A stretch of 64,000 nt of DNA, taken from Heterobilharzia americana (taxonomy: Eukaryota; Platyhelminthes; Trematoda; Strigeidida; Schistosomatidae). The translations under genes and the position numbers were made by a program. The number at the start of each line of letters is the position of its first letter. Within the stretch, counting starts at the first letter, position 1. The notes below the pieces were generated by a model, which was given only the letters and a program-made list of their open reading frames with translations, was not told the origin of the DNA and did not search any database. This document shows positions 30,400-40,724 of the stretch, piece after piece. The DNA lies in the NCBI GenBank assembly GCA_944470555.2, contig OX104132.1, positions 1,592,931 through 1,656,930 on the forward strand, read 5' to 3'.

Positions 30400-31260
30400 G
30401 TTTACAAGGAGTGATGGTCATTCGTCTACCCGAAGCTGGCGCAACATGCACGCTACCATCCTATGTGCAATGAACATGAACGTGTCAAAACTGAAGCTGC
30501 AAACCGCAAACGGTAGAGTTGTTTCAATAGTACATGAACTAAGCATACTACGGGAAGGCACAAATGGTTGGTTATGCCATCCGTGTGCAATAAAGGATGG
30601 TGTAGTATGATAGTGGGTTACGACTTGCTATGTAAGTATAGGGCAAATATAGAGCAGGCGGATAAAATTCGTCACATTCTCTTAGCGTTTACGAACTCCA
30701 TCGCTTGGGGCTCTAAAAGGCTAGAAAAGACCTTAGTGTTACAGCATCGAATCGATACAGCTGAGTCCGCACCACTGAGACAGGAAACTTGATATGAACC
30801 CATAAAGTTTCAAATTCAGCTCAGAAACATGATTGAATATATGTTACTAAAGGAGATCATCACGCCTTCTCAGTACACACGGGCTCGCCTATACACTTTT
30901 AGTTAAGAAAAGGGAGGGGGCTGTATCTGTATGTAGACTATGGAAAGTTGAATGCTGTCACTAGGAAAGATTCATTTCCACTACTGCGAATTGATGAAAC
31001 TCTGGAAGCGTTAGCAGGTTCTTTCTGATTCTATACTCGTGATTTAACATCCTGATGACAGGTCAAAACTTGCGTCCATTATCCCAACAAGATTGGATGA
31101 ATCGCCTTTTAGAATGACAAATCCTCTCACAACTTTCCAAAGTCTGACGAATGATGTATATAAAGTCTTGATAATCAAAATATGTACGGTTTACCTAACC
31201 TATATTGTAATACTCAGATGTACAGTTGAGGAGCAGGCAGCACCATGAAAGATTTAATGT
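30400..31260 (+). pseudogene. Ty3/gypsy protease-RT remnant of a second type
   Basis: Blocks in order: LQTANGRVVSIVHEL, MIVGYDLLCKYRANIEQADK, VLQHRIDTAESAPLRQET, YEPIKFQIQLRNMIEYMLLK, EIITPSQYTRARLYT, VDYGKLNAVTRKDSFPLLRI and DETLEALAGSF. The last two are the RT finger/palm entry (DYRKLNAVTRKDSFPLPRID style) used by gypsy elements outside the CsRn1 clade, so this differs from the other three gypsy copies here. Part of it (30568-30792) is open for 74 codons. The YxDD region (about 31190) and everything downstream is lost or unreadable. Confidence 0.7.
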
Positions 31261-31521
31261 GATGACAAATTGTTTTTAAGCTCACAAAGGTGGCTTAAAC
31301 TTCCTAATAGTTAAGGTCTCAACAAATTTAAGGATCTGTACTCAATACACTTTTTAAACAGGTCTAAAAGAAGTAGCAACGTCGATCTTGTGACCTGTAT
31401 CAACGATATATATATATCGCAATTGACGCTATCAACGTTTGCTTCTGAAGCCACTTTGGAATAGGCTCCGAGGCCCATACTAGTATAGATTCACGAGTCC
31501 TCCCTATGTATGTGTCACTCA

Positions 31522-31739
31522 CTACACGTACATTTGAATTGGTAGATTCGATGGGATATAACATTGTAGTTCACATACTGTAAGGATTTGAGAGGATATT
31601 AATCGAACCCTATCTGCAAAGTAAATCCTTCTAACAGCACTGTTAAGTCTGTGCTTCAGGAAGGAATCCCTCTTGTCTACGGAAGACTGGTGAAGACGTT
31701 TTTCCTCCAGACATAGTGAAGTGTTAGTTTTCGCGCCTT
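31522..31739 (-). pseudogene. Possible Penelope-like C-terminal fragment
   Basis: The minus strand reads FLKHRLNSAVRRIYFADRVR then LISSQILTVCELQCY. This resembles the segment upstream of the GIY-YIG domain in some Penelope-like elements of flukes (AV-R-YFA pattern), but the GIY-YIG motif itself is not visible. It could be chance similarity. Confidence 0.3.
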
Positions 31740-31774
31740 CCTTATTTCTGCTAACTGATTCACATTGATGCACC

Positions 31775-32672
31775 ATGAAAGATATTGAACGAAACGCAAT
31801 CAACCAACTCTTCAAAGCAGAAGAAATAACAAAGCAAGACAAATGGCGTATGAAATCGAATGGACCTATCCTTCCTCGATTCTACGGCAGACCAAAGCTA
31901 CACAAATCCGATATCCCTCTACGACCAATAGTCTCACTTCCGGGAACTCCAACATACAACATATGAAGAGAACTTTCGAGAAAACTGAAACACTTCGTCC
32001 AATCATGCAGATATTCCAACAAGTCATAAACGGAGTTCTTACAAAAGATTAAAAACATTAACATAGAAAACGATGAATTAGTGATGTCCTTCGATATTAC
32101 AGCACTATACACATCTATCGAACCTCAATTGGCGAAGGAAACGATATCCCTCCTGATCAATGAAGAGAAAAAACCTTTCAGAACGCACAAAACTCAAATG
32201 TTCAAGTCTGATGGAACTCATCGACCTTTGTCTAACAACTTACTTCCAATTCAATGGCAAGATATACAAACAGATGAAAGGAACTCCAATGGGATCACCG
32301 ATATCCGGGCTAATTGCAAAAGCAGTGATGCAGAGACTGGAAGCCATTATTCTACCTGTGATTAAACCGAAATTTTGGATTCGCTATTTAGACGACACCT
32401 TTGTCATCATCAAAAAGGATGATATAGAAAACACTCACAGTTTGATTAACAACATTTTCAGTGACATCAAATTCACAATGGAGAAAGAGTCAAAAAACCA
32501 ACTATCACTCCTGGATGTTTCAGTCAGTAAGACAAATACTGGAAAGCTGGAAACACAAGTGTACAGGAAGCCAACACATACTGATCAAATCCTCAACTAC
32601 AGTAGCAACAACTCAACAACACACAAAATCAGTTGCGTACAGACTCGATTCAAAAGAGCGAGAACACACTGA
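31775..32672 (+). pseudogene. Penelope-like reverse transcriptase
   Basis: LPRFYGRPKLHKSDIPLRPI and VSLPGTPTYN (31865-31965) are the N-terminal RT motifs specific to Penelope-like elements. Motif A MSFDITALYTSIEP (about 32083-32125) retains its Asp; motif B is YKQMKGTPMGSPISGLIA (about 32262-32315); motif C is IRYLDDTFVIIKK with YLDD intact (about 32380-32418). Then LSLLDVSVSKTNTGKLETQV, YRKPTHTDQILNYSSNN and SCVQTRFKRARTH follow. The second half (32160-32672) is open for 170 codons. Catalytic residues survive, but a stop at 31966 and a shift near 32215 break the protein. Confidence 0.85.
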
Positions 32673-32954
32673 AGCACAACAACTTCACAGAGAAACGAAG
32701 AAAATTACTTGATGTCCATTCTAAAGAAGAACGGCTACCCACGAAACTTTATCAGAAGATGCCTATCCCCTGCATCATCAACTACAAAGTCATCCACAGA
32801 AATCAATAAACACATCGTCCTACCATACATAAAGAATATATCAGAAATCATGACAAGATTACTGAGGTAAACCACTTGGAATTGGTGTGGATCATAAACC
32901 AACAAATTCCCTGCAAACACTATTGTGCAGACCAAAGGATACAACAACCAAAGA

Positions 32955-33190
32955 AGACTAACTGAATATCATTTACAAAATCAACTGGAATAACTGTAGT
33001 CAACACACATTGGACAAAGTGGCCATCCTCTTCACCTTCGTCTACATGTGAACACCAATTGGCTATTAAACGTCACACACGACATTTCATCACTCTTTTC
33101 AATGCACATGGACAACTATGGACATGAATTCAATTTCGATAATGTAGAAATTTTGGAGGGAGAAAGGGAACACTAAGAGAATTCCTAGAA
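32955..33190 (+). pseudogene. GIY-YIG endonuclease remnant of the Penelope-like element
   Basis: LNIIYKINWNNCSQHTLDKV has the position and shape of the GIY-YIG N-terminal strand (normally VYKI-C-C--YIGQTGR), but the YIG triad is lost. Frame-shifted pieces further on (MDNYGHEFNFDNVEIL near 33110, EFLEAWHSAQS near 33180) match the domain's end. A nuclease of this fold would nick target DNA; this copy cannot. Confidence 0.65.
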
Positions 33191-33539
33191 GCTTGGCATT
33201 CAGCTCAGTCAGTCAACAATCAACAGATGTATAGACATAGACCGCAATCTATCAACCAATAAGAAAAATGATAAACGACAGAAAGGTTAGAGGTGAAGCA
33301 GAGGAACAGCCAATGACACAACATCGTCAGAGGAGGCTACTAAATCATTCACGTAAAGGTATTGACAGCTGATTTCATACTGAAGTTAGTGGTGATGATG
33401 TCATCTAGTAAGGTGATGAAAGCTTCATGATGAAACAATAAGCCAGCTCCTCAGAGAACACAATACCTTGTGAATATTCATGAAAATAGCGCAAACAGCC
33501 ACACTTATAGTCATACTAACCAGGTTGTATAGATCTTAG

Positions 33540-34560
33540 TAGGCGAAATAGGACTCATATCCAAGACCTACACCTACACAATGGGAAGCTGAGTGATGCT
33601 TTTGAAGTGAAGACAGGAGTGAAACAAGGTTGCCTACTATCCCCCATGATATTCCTTATTGTGGTGGACTGGATCATGCAGCAAACGGTAGGCAGCGAGA
33701 AGAGGGGGATACACTGGACGACGGAAAAGAACCTAGTAGACTTGGATTTCGCCGATGATGACTTGTGCCTAATGTCACATAAACTTGAAGATCTACAGGC
33801 AAAAACTAACAAGTTGATAGAAGAGGCAGCTAAGACGGGACTTCGGTGAATATAGAGAAGACAGAAGTGATGAAGATACCGCACCACCACCATCAACAAC
33901 AACAACAAACTCCAATCACTGTCAACGGGAGAAACTTAAAGGAAGTAACCTCCTTCACTTATCTAGGAAGCACTGTTTCAACTACAGGCGACACAGACGA
34001 GGACGTCAAAGTCAGAATCGGAAAAGCAAGACAGGCGTTCATTAGCCTGAAACCAGTGTGGAGATCTTCTGCACTCAGCATGCGGAACAAGATACGGATT
34101 TTCAACACCAACCTAGTCAAGTCAGTGCTCTTGTATGGCTCAGAGACTTGGCGCGTCACGAAAGGTATTTCCAATAAACTACAGACATTCATCAACAACT
34201 GCTTACGCTCGCTACTGGAGATCAGATGGCCAGAAAGAATAAGCAACAAGGAACTCTGGGAACGAACCAACTAAGCGAGAACCTATCACGCAACAAATAT
34301 GCAGGAAGAAGTGGAGATGGATTGGCATGCACTGAGAAGGCCGACTGAGGACATCATGCGTCAGGCCAGTTGCTCGAGTGGAATCCCCATGGGAAGCGAC
34401 GAGTTGGAGGAGGTCGTGCGAGGAGGAAATGAGAGCTTCTGGGCTGTCGTGGGACCAGGTTCAAAAGATCTCAGAGAACAGAGGTCACTGGATACGTGCT
34501 ACTGAAGCCCTATGTTCCACTAGGAACCCAAGGGACTAATAATAATAATAATAATAATAA
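33540..34560 (+). mobile_element. (TAA)n-tailed non-LTR retrotransposon, best-preserved copy
   Basis: Plus-strand element from RT motif B to the 3' end, closing with CCCAAGGGAC and (TAA)8 at 34537-34560. 5'-truncated near 33540. Coding blocks are described in the next entry. Its tail ends 87 bp from the stop codon of the convergently oriented Rpp21-like gene, so it inserted just beyond that gene's 3' end. Confidence 0.85.
33607..34505 (+). pseudogene. RT C-terminal two thirds of the (TAA)n-tailed element
   Basis: 33607-33849: TGVKQGCLLSPMIFLIVVDW and IMQQTVGSEKRG, then LDFADDDLCLMSHKLEDLQ with the catalytic FADD. One frame shift at about 33847 leads into 33846-34274: NIEKTEVMKIPHH, SFTYLGSTVSTTGDTDEDVK, RIGKARQAFISLKPVWRSS, IRIFNTNLVKSVLLYGSETW, NNCLRSLLEIRWPERISNKE. 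A stop at 34274 separates the last block (VEMDWHALRRPTEDIMRQA). FADD is followed by an extra Asp. Motif A is missing because of truncation. The motif set recalls invertebrate RTE-like EN-RT proteins; the exact clade is not established. Confidence 0.8.
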
Positions 34561-34646
34561 TCCAAGACCTATTCATTTCTTTAAAATCAACTAATTCACA
34601 ACTTCATAAAGTGTTTCACTTTAAAAATTTCATATTTTAATCAATA

Positions 34647-35057
34647 TTATATATTTTTTTCATACAATTCATTACAATATGAATCTGGTAGTATAGATTC
34701 AATATAATTTGGATACCAATAATCATTTTCATACTTAATAATAGTTTTATGCTTACAGATTGAACAATAAAAGTGTATATGTCGTCTTTTTACTTTCATT
34801 TTACCTTGTAAATATAATGGAATTAAACATTTATTACATAATGATCTATATAGAGTATATGATAAACGTGTTTGAGATTTTTGACTAAGTTTATATAAAT
34901 TTTTTAATGTTATATGACATAATAAAGCTGTAAATGATTTATTCATTATTGAATTGTATTTTGTATATAAAAAATTTTGTTGATAAAGTAAATTCATATA
35001 ATGATGAATAGGTGATATTGTCAGTGAATTATTAGTCAAATATTTTTGTTTCCCCAT
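34647..35057 (-). CDS. Rpp21/Rpr2-family RNase P/MRP protein subunit
   Basis: 136 codons, ATG at 35057, stop TAA at 34647, no intron. An N-terminal helical segment (MNLLYQQNFLYTKYNSIMNK, residues 21-40; SFTALLCHITLKNLYKLSQK, 41-60) matches the pattern of Rpp21 (RLNFLYQ...LAR-Y---...IAK). Then SQTRLSYTLYRSLCNKCLIP carries the first zinc-ribbon pair C74-x2-C77. A basic KMKVKRRHIHFYCSICKHK carries the second pair C98-x2-C101. In the family this zinc ribbon and the basic residues bind RNase P RNA during 5' trimming of tRNA precursors, in the nucleus. Length is close to the family's usual 130-160 residues. Flanks are AT-rich. The gene is convergent with the retroelement at 33540-34560. It looks intact and under constraint. 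A retrocopy cannot be excluded, since it has no introns. Confidence 0.8.
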   Translation of the reverse strand: MGKQKYLTNNSLTISPIHHYMNLLYQQNFLYTKYNSIMNKSFTALLCHITLKNLYKLSQKSQTRLSYTLYRSLCNKCLIPLYLQGKMKVKRRHIHFYCSICKHKTIIKYENDYWYPNYIESILPDSYCNELYEKNI

Positions 35058-35544
35058 AATTTAATAAGAGTGAGGTTTATCTACTGAAATCTACCGATGG
35101 AAAAAAGTAACAAGTAGAAAAAACAACAACATAAGAAATCATATTTGTTAACCAAAACTGGCTTAGATATACACCTATGCATAGCAAGTTATCAGTTACC
35201 TTAAAGTGTTATATACTTGGGAAAGTTAGATTAAGTTAGAAAATGATTTAGGGTAGCCAAACGAACATATGATATTTGAGAAGATGTAGAATACCTTGGC
35301 TAGAGTCACCCTAAAACGACAGGAGTCAATGGTTGAGGAATCTTAGTGACATGGATGAAAATCACTGGCAGCGATGAACACATATATATTCACTCCTTGG
35401 TGTCTTTTAAAGCTTGAATACTTATATTAATCGTTATCTCTTAAGCGTGTATTCCCTTACACAACTTTGTCGTCTACTTTGATATGAAGTCATCTTCTAT
35501 TCACTCTGTTCTTTGTATATTACTATTGTGAAGTGTGACAACTT
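35058..35544. other. Upstream region of the Rpp21-like gene
   Basis: AT-rich with no ORF recognised; it should contain the promoter of the minus-strand gene. No obvious TATA at a fixed distance. Confidence 0.4.
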
Positions 35545-36224
35545 CATCATCATCATTATCAATATAGGACCAGGCATTAGTTGCCACACCTCACGTCAGT
35601 TCATCAAGTAGAAAGGTAGTGAGGTGAAGGATGAAGATAAGTGAATGCAGTCAAAAGAAATATAAAGTACGAGAAGAAAGGAAAGAGGAGTGACAAAATG
35701 GTGAGATTCGGTATAGCCTCGTTAAGATGAGGATAATGTGTGTATACGCCCGTGCCACTGACTTCGGTTCTCAGCCATGTCACCTAGGGTCTCTAACCAC
35801 TGGTTCCTCTTGTCCCACAGACCCCAACCACCTAGTCTGCATCGTCCTACATGGCTTAAACCAATAGTCAGAGACTTCATACATTGGTGCCATGTTTTAG
35901 TCTGGCCACCTCGGGCCTTTTTCCAGCCTGGACCCACCTCAGCCAACATTGTGTGACGAGGCAATCGGTGACTAGGCATAAGTAGCATGTGTCCCAACCA
36001 TCTTAGTCGATGAAGGTTCACAACCTCGTCAACTGACTTACCTTTCTCCCCAAAACTCTACACCTGACTTCTGCATTACTCACATGGTGACACCACGGAA
36101 TACGTCCTATACTACGAAGGCAACGGTGGTCAAGTGTGGCAACTTGAGGCGATACACTTGTGAGCGATGTTCTACGTTGATTCTGTCTGTCTATTTGTCT
36201 ACCAATAACAAAATAAGGAACCAT
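35545..36224 (-). mobile_element. EN-RT non-LTR retrotransposon, 3' end with (GAT)n tail
   Basis: Coding blocks on the minus strand: LDHRCLRSIGRIPWCHHVSN, AEVRCRVLGRKVSQLTRL (36018-36150), then NLHRLRWLGHMLLMPSHRLP, RHTMLAEVGPGWKKARGGQT, KTWHQCMKSLTIGLSHVGRC, LGGWGLWDKRNQWLETLGDM (35722-36021). There is one shift at about 36020. The 3' UTR contains 'tcaaaagaaatataaagtac' and the terminal CATCATCATCAT (35546-35557, plus strand). It is the cleanest C-terminus of this family in the window. Confidence 0.85.
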
Positions 36225-36739
36225 TTAAATAGTATAAACTGACATGAAAGCTTAATAGTGAGGAATGGATCGGAATATTTTTTTAGAATTATTCCACTCA
36301 ACCACCTTGTGTGCATTCATGCAACAGGCAATGAGCTACTGGAGCTCTCCGCACTGCGAACTTTTCAACCGATTACTCAGTTTATTGCTATTATATTGTT
36401 TTTAAACATGAAGTGTATTATTATTATTACCATTCTCGCTTTCGTCTTTATCTTCAGTTTACTCAGCTGGTTTCCCTTGCTTCTGGTCGGTCTGTACCGT
36501 TTTGAGTCACTAAACAGTTTCCCCCCATAAAGTTGTCCTCCAGTGCGCCATCTGACACAGTTATCTTGAGACCACGCATACCGTTTAAGCTCGCCATTTT
36601 CAACGTTTGCAGCTTGATACAGATTGGACATTAGGGGGGTTGGCTAGACTCTGGAAAGCCTCACCATTGATGTATGCTGAGTCTTAGAGACCCACATACA
36701 AGATCAAAGTGAAGTGCTTTGAATTAGTTTTCCATCTTA

Positions 36740-39330
36740 CAGCTAGAAAAGTATATTTCATATGCGTTTATCCGGGGACCCGGTGGCATCGGCCTCGCTG
36801 GTGTTGGTGTCTCACTAAGTGCTCGGGTCAAAGCTGGGCTACTCGACTCGATCCCCAACAACAGTCATCTACGTGCTTTCAGGCTAAAAGGTCAACCCGA
36901 GTAAGAAGTAATCGACAAGAGAAATGATATCTCTTTGTCATCTCTGCCTACGCTCCGACGGATTGAAGCCCGGATGCAACCAAGGATGAATTTTATCATT
37001 AACTGAGTGACCTTCTCAACCAAGTGCGCTCGACAGATATCGTAGTGCTAGCTGGGGACTTGAATATGCAGTTTGGGCATCTAGATCCAGAGGAGATACG
37101 TTTAGGTGGCTAATGGGGGTTAGTTAGCCGCAAGTTGGATAATGGGGATAGTCTTCTCCAGCTTTGCTTAATCACAACCTATTTTTAGCCAGTACCAACT
37201 TTCGGCACAGCCATCGCTATTGTGCTACTTAGCGTCCTCCCTCTGACACTCAAACTCTGGGTTCAAACAGGTCATATCAAAATCAGCTATCAATGGTGTG
37301 GGCGCATACAGGACTGTCGCTCAATATGGAGTACTTATCTGGACCCTGACCATGCTTTAATGTATGCTACGTTTGTCTTGCGTTTTGGTGGTCATCAAAA
37401 CCCTCATCCTAAACAGGTCGATACAAGCAAATTAGTTGCATCTAACATTGCAGCTAAATACAATCGTAAGTAGATTCAAGGCTAGCTACCAATTCTCCAT
37501 AAAGTGTACACGAGCATTGGTTGCACTTGCAAGACGCCATGAAAATGGCGAGTAAAGCCGCTTGCAGCTTGGAAGAACGTCCCGCTAATAAACACTGGAT
37601 CTCCGCAATGGTTTACGCGACAGATTACGCAAGAACCGTAAGGCTTGGTGATCAGAACACGCGAGTAAGATGGGAGCAGCAGCTGCATCTGGCAATAGTC
37701 GGAAGCTGTTACAGTTCATCTGAGCCACTGGTAGCAAGAAGCCAGGTGTAAGTGAGACGGTCTATGAGGTAGGCGGTACGCCGATAAGCAATATTCAAAG
37801 ACGCATGGGAGGCTGGATGGAGCACTTCGAAAAGCAGTTTAGCTGGCTCACAGCTCCATCATTGTCACCTTAGGTGCATCGTGCTCCACAGTCAGTTAAC
37901 ATTGACCCACCTAACGAAGTGGTCCATAAGGAACTCCAAGTTTTAAAACGTTAATAGGCACCTGACTCAGACAACTTACTCCCAACTCTTTTTAAGGGTA
38001 GAGGAATGACTCTAGTCACGGAACTGACCAGATTGTTTGAAAAGGTATGGCAGACTGAGAGTGTTCCATCCCTCTTGAATGAAGCCATTGTTGTGCCCAT
38101 CTTTAAAAAAGGGTCTACGTAATGCATGTGACAATCATCTGGGTGTTAGCCTGTTACCCGTTGAGTCGAAAATATTGGCTGCTATCATGCTTCGTAGACT
38201 GCAAAGCACGTCAGATGATTCGCGAGGAGCAAACCGGGTTCCCTCAGGTTGTGCATACACTGGTTATATATCTACCCTCCGCCAGATGCTTGAACGTCGC
38301 CACACGTATTGAAGGTCAACAATCTTTGTTTCTTTACATTAGGGCTACCTTCGATTCGTTGAACAGAGCTTCACTCTAGAGTTGTCTGTTGAATAGGGGG
38401 TGGCTGAGGGACTTCTTAACATCTTGAAATCCCTATATAATAACACCTCAGGCAGAGTCACAGCATATCACCACCTGTCGCCATTGATCCAAACCAGCAG
38501 AGGGGTTAGGCAGGGTTGCTCGATTTCCCATTCCTCTTTACTTTGCCATCGATGATATTCTTGAGACGGCTCTGAAGGAAGTGTGTCATGCTGGTTTAGA
38601 TCCACTACCCGCAGAGCGGCTATTCGACCTTGAATATGAGGACGATATCGTCTTACTTTGCGATAACACACAGGCTACTCAAGTCGCACCTAATCAGTTG
38701 GCGATTACTGTCCGTATGTACTTTTGCAAGATTGGCAGGAGCCTGTGCTGCGCTCAAACCTCGGTGGTGAATCGTTGGAACCTGTCGAAAAGTTCGTGTA
38801 TTCAGATAGTTGTGAGTGCTGGCGGAGGTATGAGTGATGAAATTTCCAACCGCATACTGAAAGTTAGACTGGCATACGTCAGTCTGGGCCACCTTTGGTG
38901 CCATTGCTACGTTACTCTGAACGTAAAAGGTTGGGTTTACAACATCTTGGTGCGACCAGTTTCTGCTCTACACTTGTGAAACCTGGCCTTTCCGAGCTGC
39001 GGATATGCGATGAATCTGTGTTCGATCAACGTTGTCTCCGTAAGACTGCTCGTATCCCGTGGCAACACCACGTACATATAATCCTGAGGTACGACAGCAT
39101 GTGTTTCGACATGATGGAGATCGTTACTCAATAAGTGAAGTCAACTAGGAACACCGACTTCGGTAGCTTGGATATGTGTTACGCTTGTCATCCCAACGGC
39201 TTCCACACCATTCATTGTTTACTAACCATGGGAGTGGATGGAAGTAGCGTAGGGGCAATCAGTGTATGACGTGGCGCCATGGGGTGAAGCATAGTTGTAT
39301 CGATAGTATTTGTTAATAAACTCTCTTGAA
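36740..39330 (+). mobile_element. EN-RT non-LTR retrotransposon, near full length, decayed
   Basis: Endonuclease part (36760-37470): GSTRVRSNRQEK, VSAYAPTD (shifted frame near 36945), STDIVVLAGDLN (near 37035, the EN motif with GDLN), NQLSMVWA-type and HALMYATFVLRFGGHQNPHP blocks. RT part (37790-38980): PISNIQRRMGGWMEHFEKQF, LLPTLFKGRGMTLVTELTRL, NEAIVVPIFKKGST, then broken motif A, B and C regions (FDLEYEDDIVLL near 38625 is the FADD equivalent, YEDD). C-terminal blocks CETWPFRAADMR and RLGYVLRLSSQRLPHH lie at 38970-39210. Numerous stops. It belongs to the same family as the copies at 21440 and 43380. Confidence 0.8.
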
Positions 39331-39819
39331 CTACCTATGACAGAAATTTACCAACTTTAAATTGTTTAAAGCGTGCAGACTATCATTATTTCTTCTACCG
39401 ACCAAAAATACAAAAGCAATATATAATCAGGTATATACCCCTAAAGGTTTAATTTATCCATTTAAGAGCACATTCACTACTCAACGCTAACATACAACAA
39501 ATTTCGAACAAGTTAACCACAGACATACTTGCCTTATGTATTTAAATGAACAGTTATAAATACTTAAAGGGTGAGAACATGAAAATGAGGTTATCTAGGA
39601 ATTAACTATTGCAAATGTAAACCACTTTTATGTGTTTAAAGACAATTCATTATCATACTAGACCCTCCTTTATGAATGCATATTCTCACCCCTTAACTAT
39701 TTCATAAAAATGCATATGGCAAGTAGGTGTGTGATTAGATTATTCCAAGTGTACTGTGCAAATACATTACACGATTCAATCTGACGAAACTTCAGTGTTG
39801 ACAGAGTTGTGAAAGCGGT
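39331..39819. other. Stretch without recognised genes
   Basis: AT-rich, nothing identified. Confidence 0.45.
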
Positions 39820-40170
39820 TGACACTTTCCGGCTATAAAAGAGATTTGTGCGACCGCACAGCCCATCGGACATCTCTTGAGGCGTGTCAAACGTAGCATT
39901 TTGTGTATAGTTGTTTCGAGCTTTTGTTGTTTTGAAGTCGACCTTGAGAAGGCAGCATCAACATGGTACTGCTGGTCATCCACGGAAAACACCTTACTGC
40001 TGTCACACCCCATCCAGCTACGAGTTTACCCTCAAATCCCCATTATAGTGTAGTAACTTACACTACAACGGTAACCACCATCCGAAAGACCTTTCTGGTA
40101 TCGTAGAACCACCAGCACTGTGATATGCAAGTTCGACCACCACTTCAAGGTAGCAGCTATCGACCGGGTT
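39820..40170 (+). repeat. Dispersed repeat, copy A (possible 5' region of a retroelement)
   Basis: 39965-40075 and 46355-46475 share a block ('ctgctggtcatccacggaaa' versus 'ctactggccatccaagggaa', then 'cccattatagtgtag' versus 'cccattacagtgtag'), both on the plus strand. Copy A is preceded by CTATAAAAG at 39833-39841, a good TATA box, and a G+C-rich stretch. I infer that it is the promoter/5' UTR of a retroelement, possibly the EN-RT family, but no coding sequence follows. Confidence 0.5.
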
Positions 40171-40724
40171 CAAACAAACTAAGTCTTGTTATTGTCTTGT
40201 CAAAATTTACGATAAGAACTAATTGTTTTAATGAAATAAGCTTCTTTTCAACTATATTTACGTTATAGTTGCTATACTAACGTGATGTTTGAGATTGCTT
40301 ATCACAGTCGCTCAGTGAACTGCGTTGTCAAAGATGGTTGCTTCTTGAGATCTAATCATGCCAGAAATTTTATACTCCCAAAAAAGTTGCCTTATGCAGG
40401 CATCTCTTTGGCTCTGGGATCATACATAGACAAGCATCCTTATTAATTCACTTTCTTCTAAAGGCACCTGTAAAAGAAATAACTTCTTATGGCATATCCA
40501 TTTAGAAGAGTCATCTACCTTCATACCTCCATCAATAGTCAAATTTTATATTATCATCAACAATTTACCTTGTTGCATTCAAAGTTTGCTCTCACCTTTC
40601 AATGTTAATAATTCTAAATCACCTTAAAGAAGATTTTACGAAATGATATTCTTAGTTCTTAAAATCACATATACGAGCTTTCAATATTTAGCCTCCTTGT
40701 CAAACTGGCTAGAAAGCTTCGCCA
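40171..40724. other. Stretch without recognised genes
   Basis: AT-rich, nothing identified. Confidence 0.45.

Larger units (their letters stand above)
31740..33300 (+). mobile_element. Penelope-like element with RT and GIY-YIG remnant
   Basis: Continuous homology to a Penelope-like polyprotein: RT fingers at 31775, palm to about 32430, thumb-side block to 32672, then a linker (GIGVDHKPTNSLQTLLCRPK near 32870) and a GIY-YIG-like region at 32955-33190. Penelope-like elements carry a telomerase-related RT and usually a GIY-YIG endonuclease, and are known from schistosomes (Perere-10, Cercyon). At least four frame changes and several stops. Ends are uncertain; no terminal repeat was recognised. 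Confidence 0.8.

Noticed and set aside
31411..31426. 16-nt palindrome CGATATATATATATCG
   Set aside because: It is a simple TA run with matching ends and is expected by low complexity.
33390..33425. Hammerhead in the 3' part of the Penelope-like element
   Set aside because: GTGATGA...GATGAAA resembles a core with a 5-bp stem, but the first C of CUGANGA is missing and an extra base breaks stem II.
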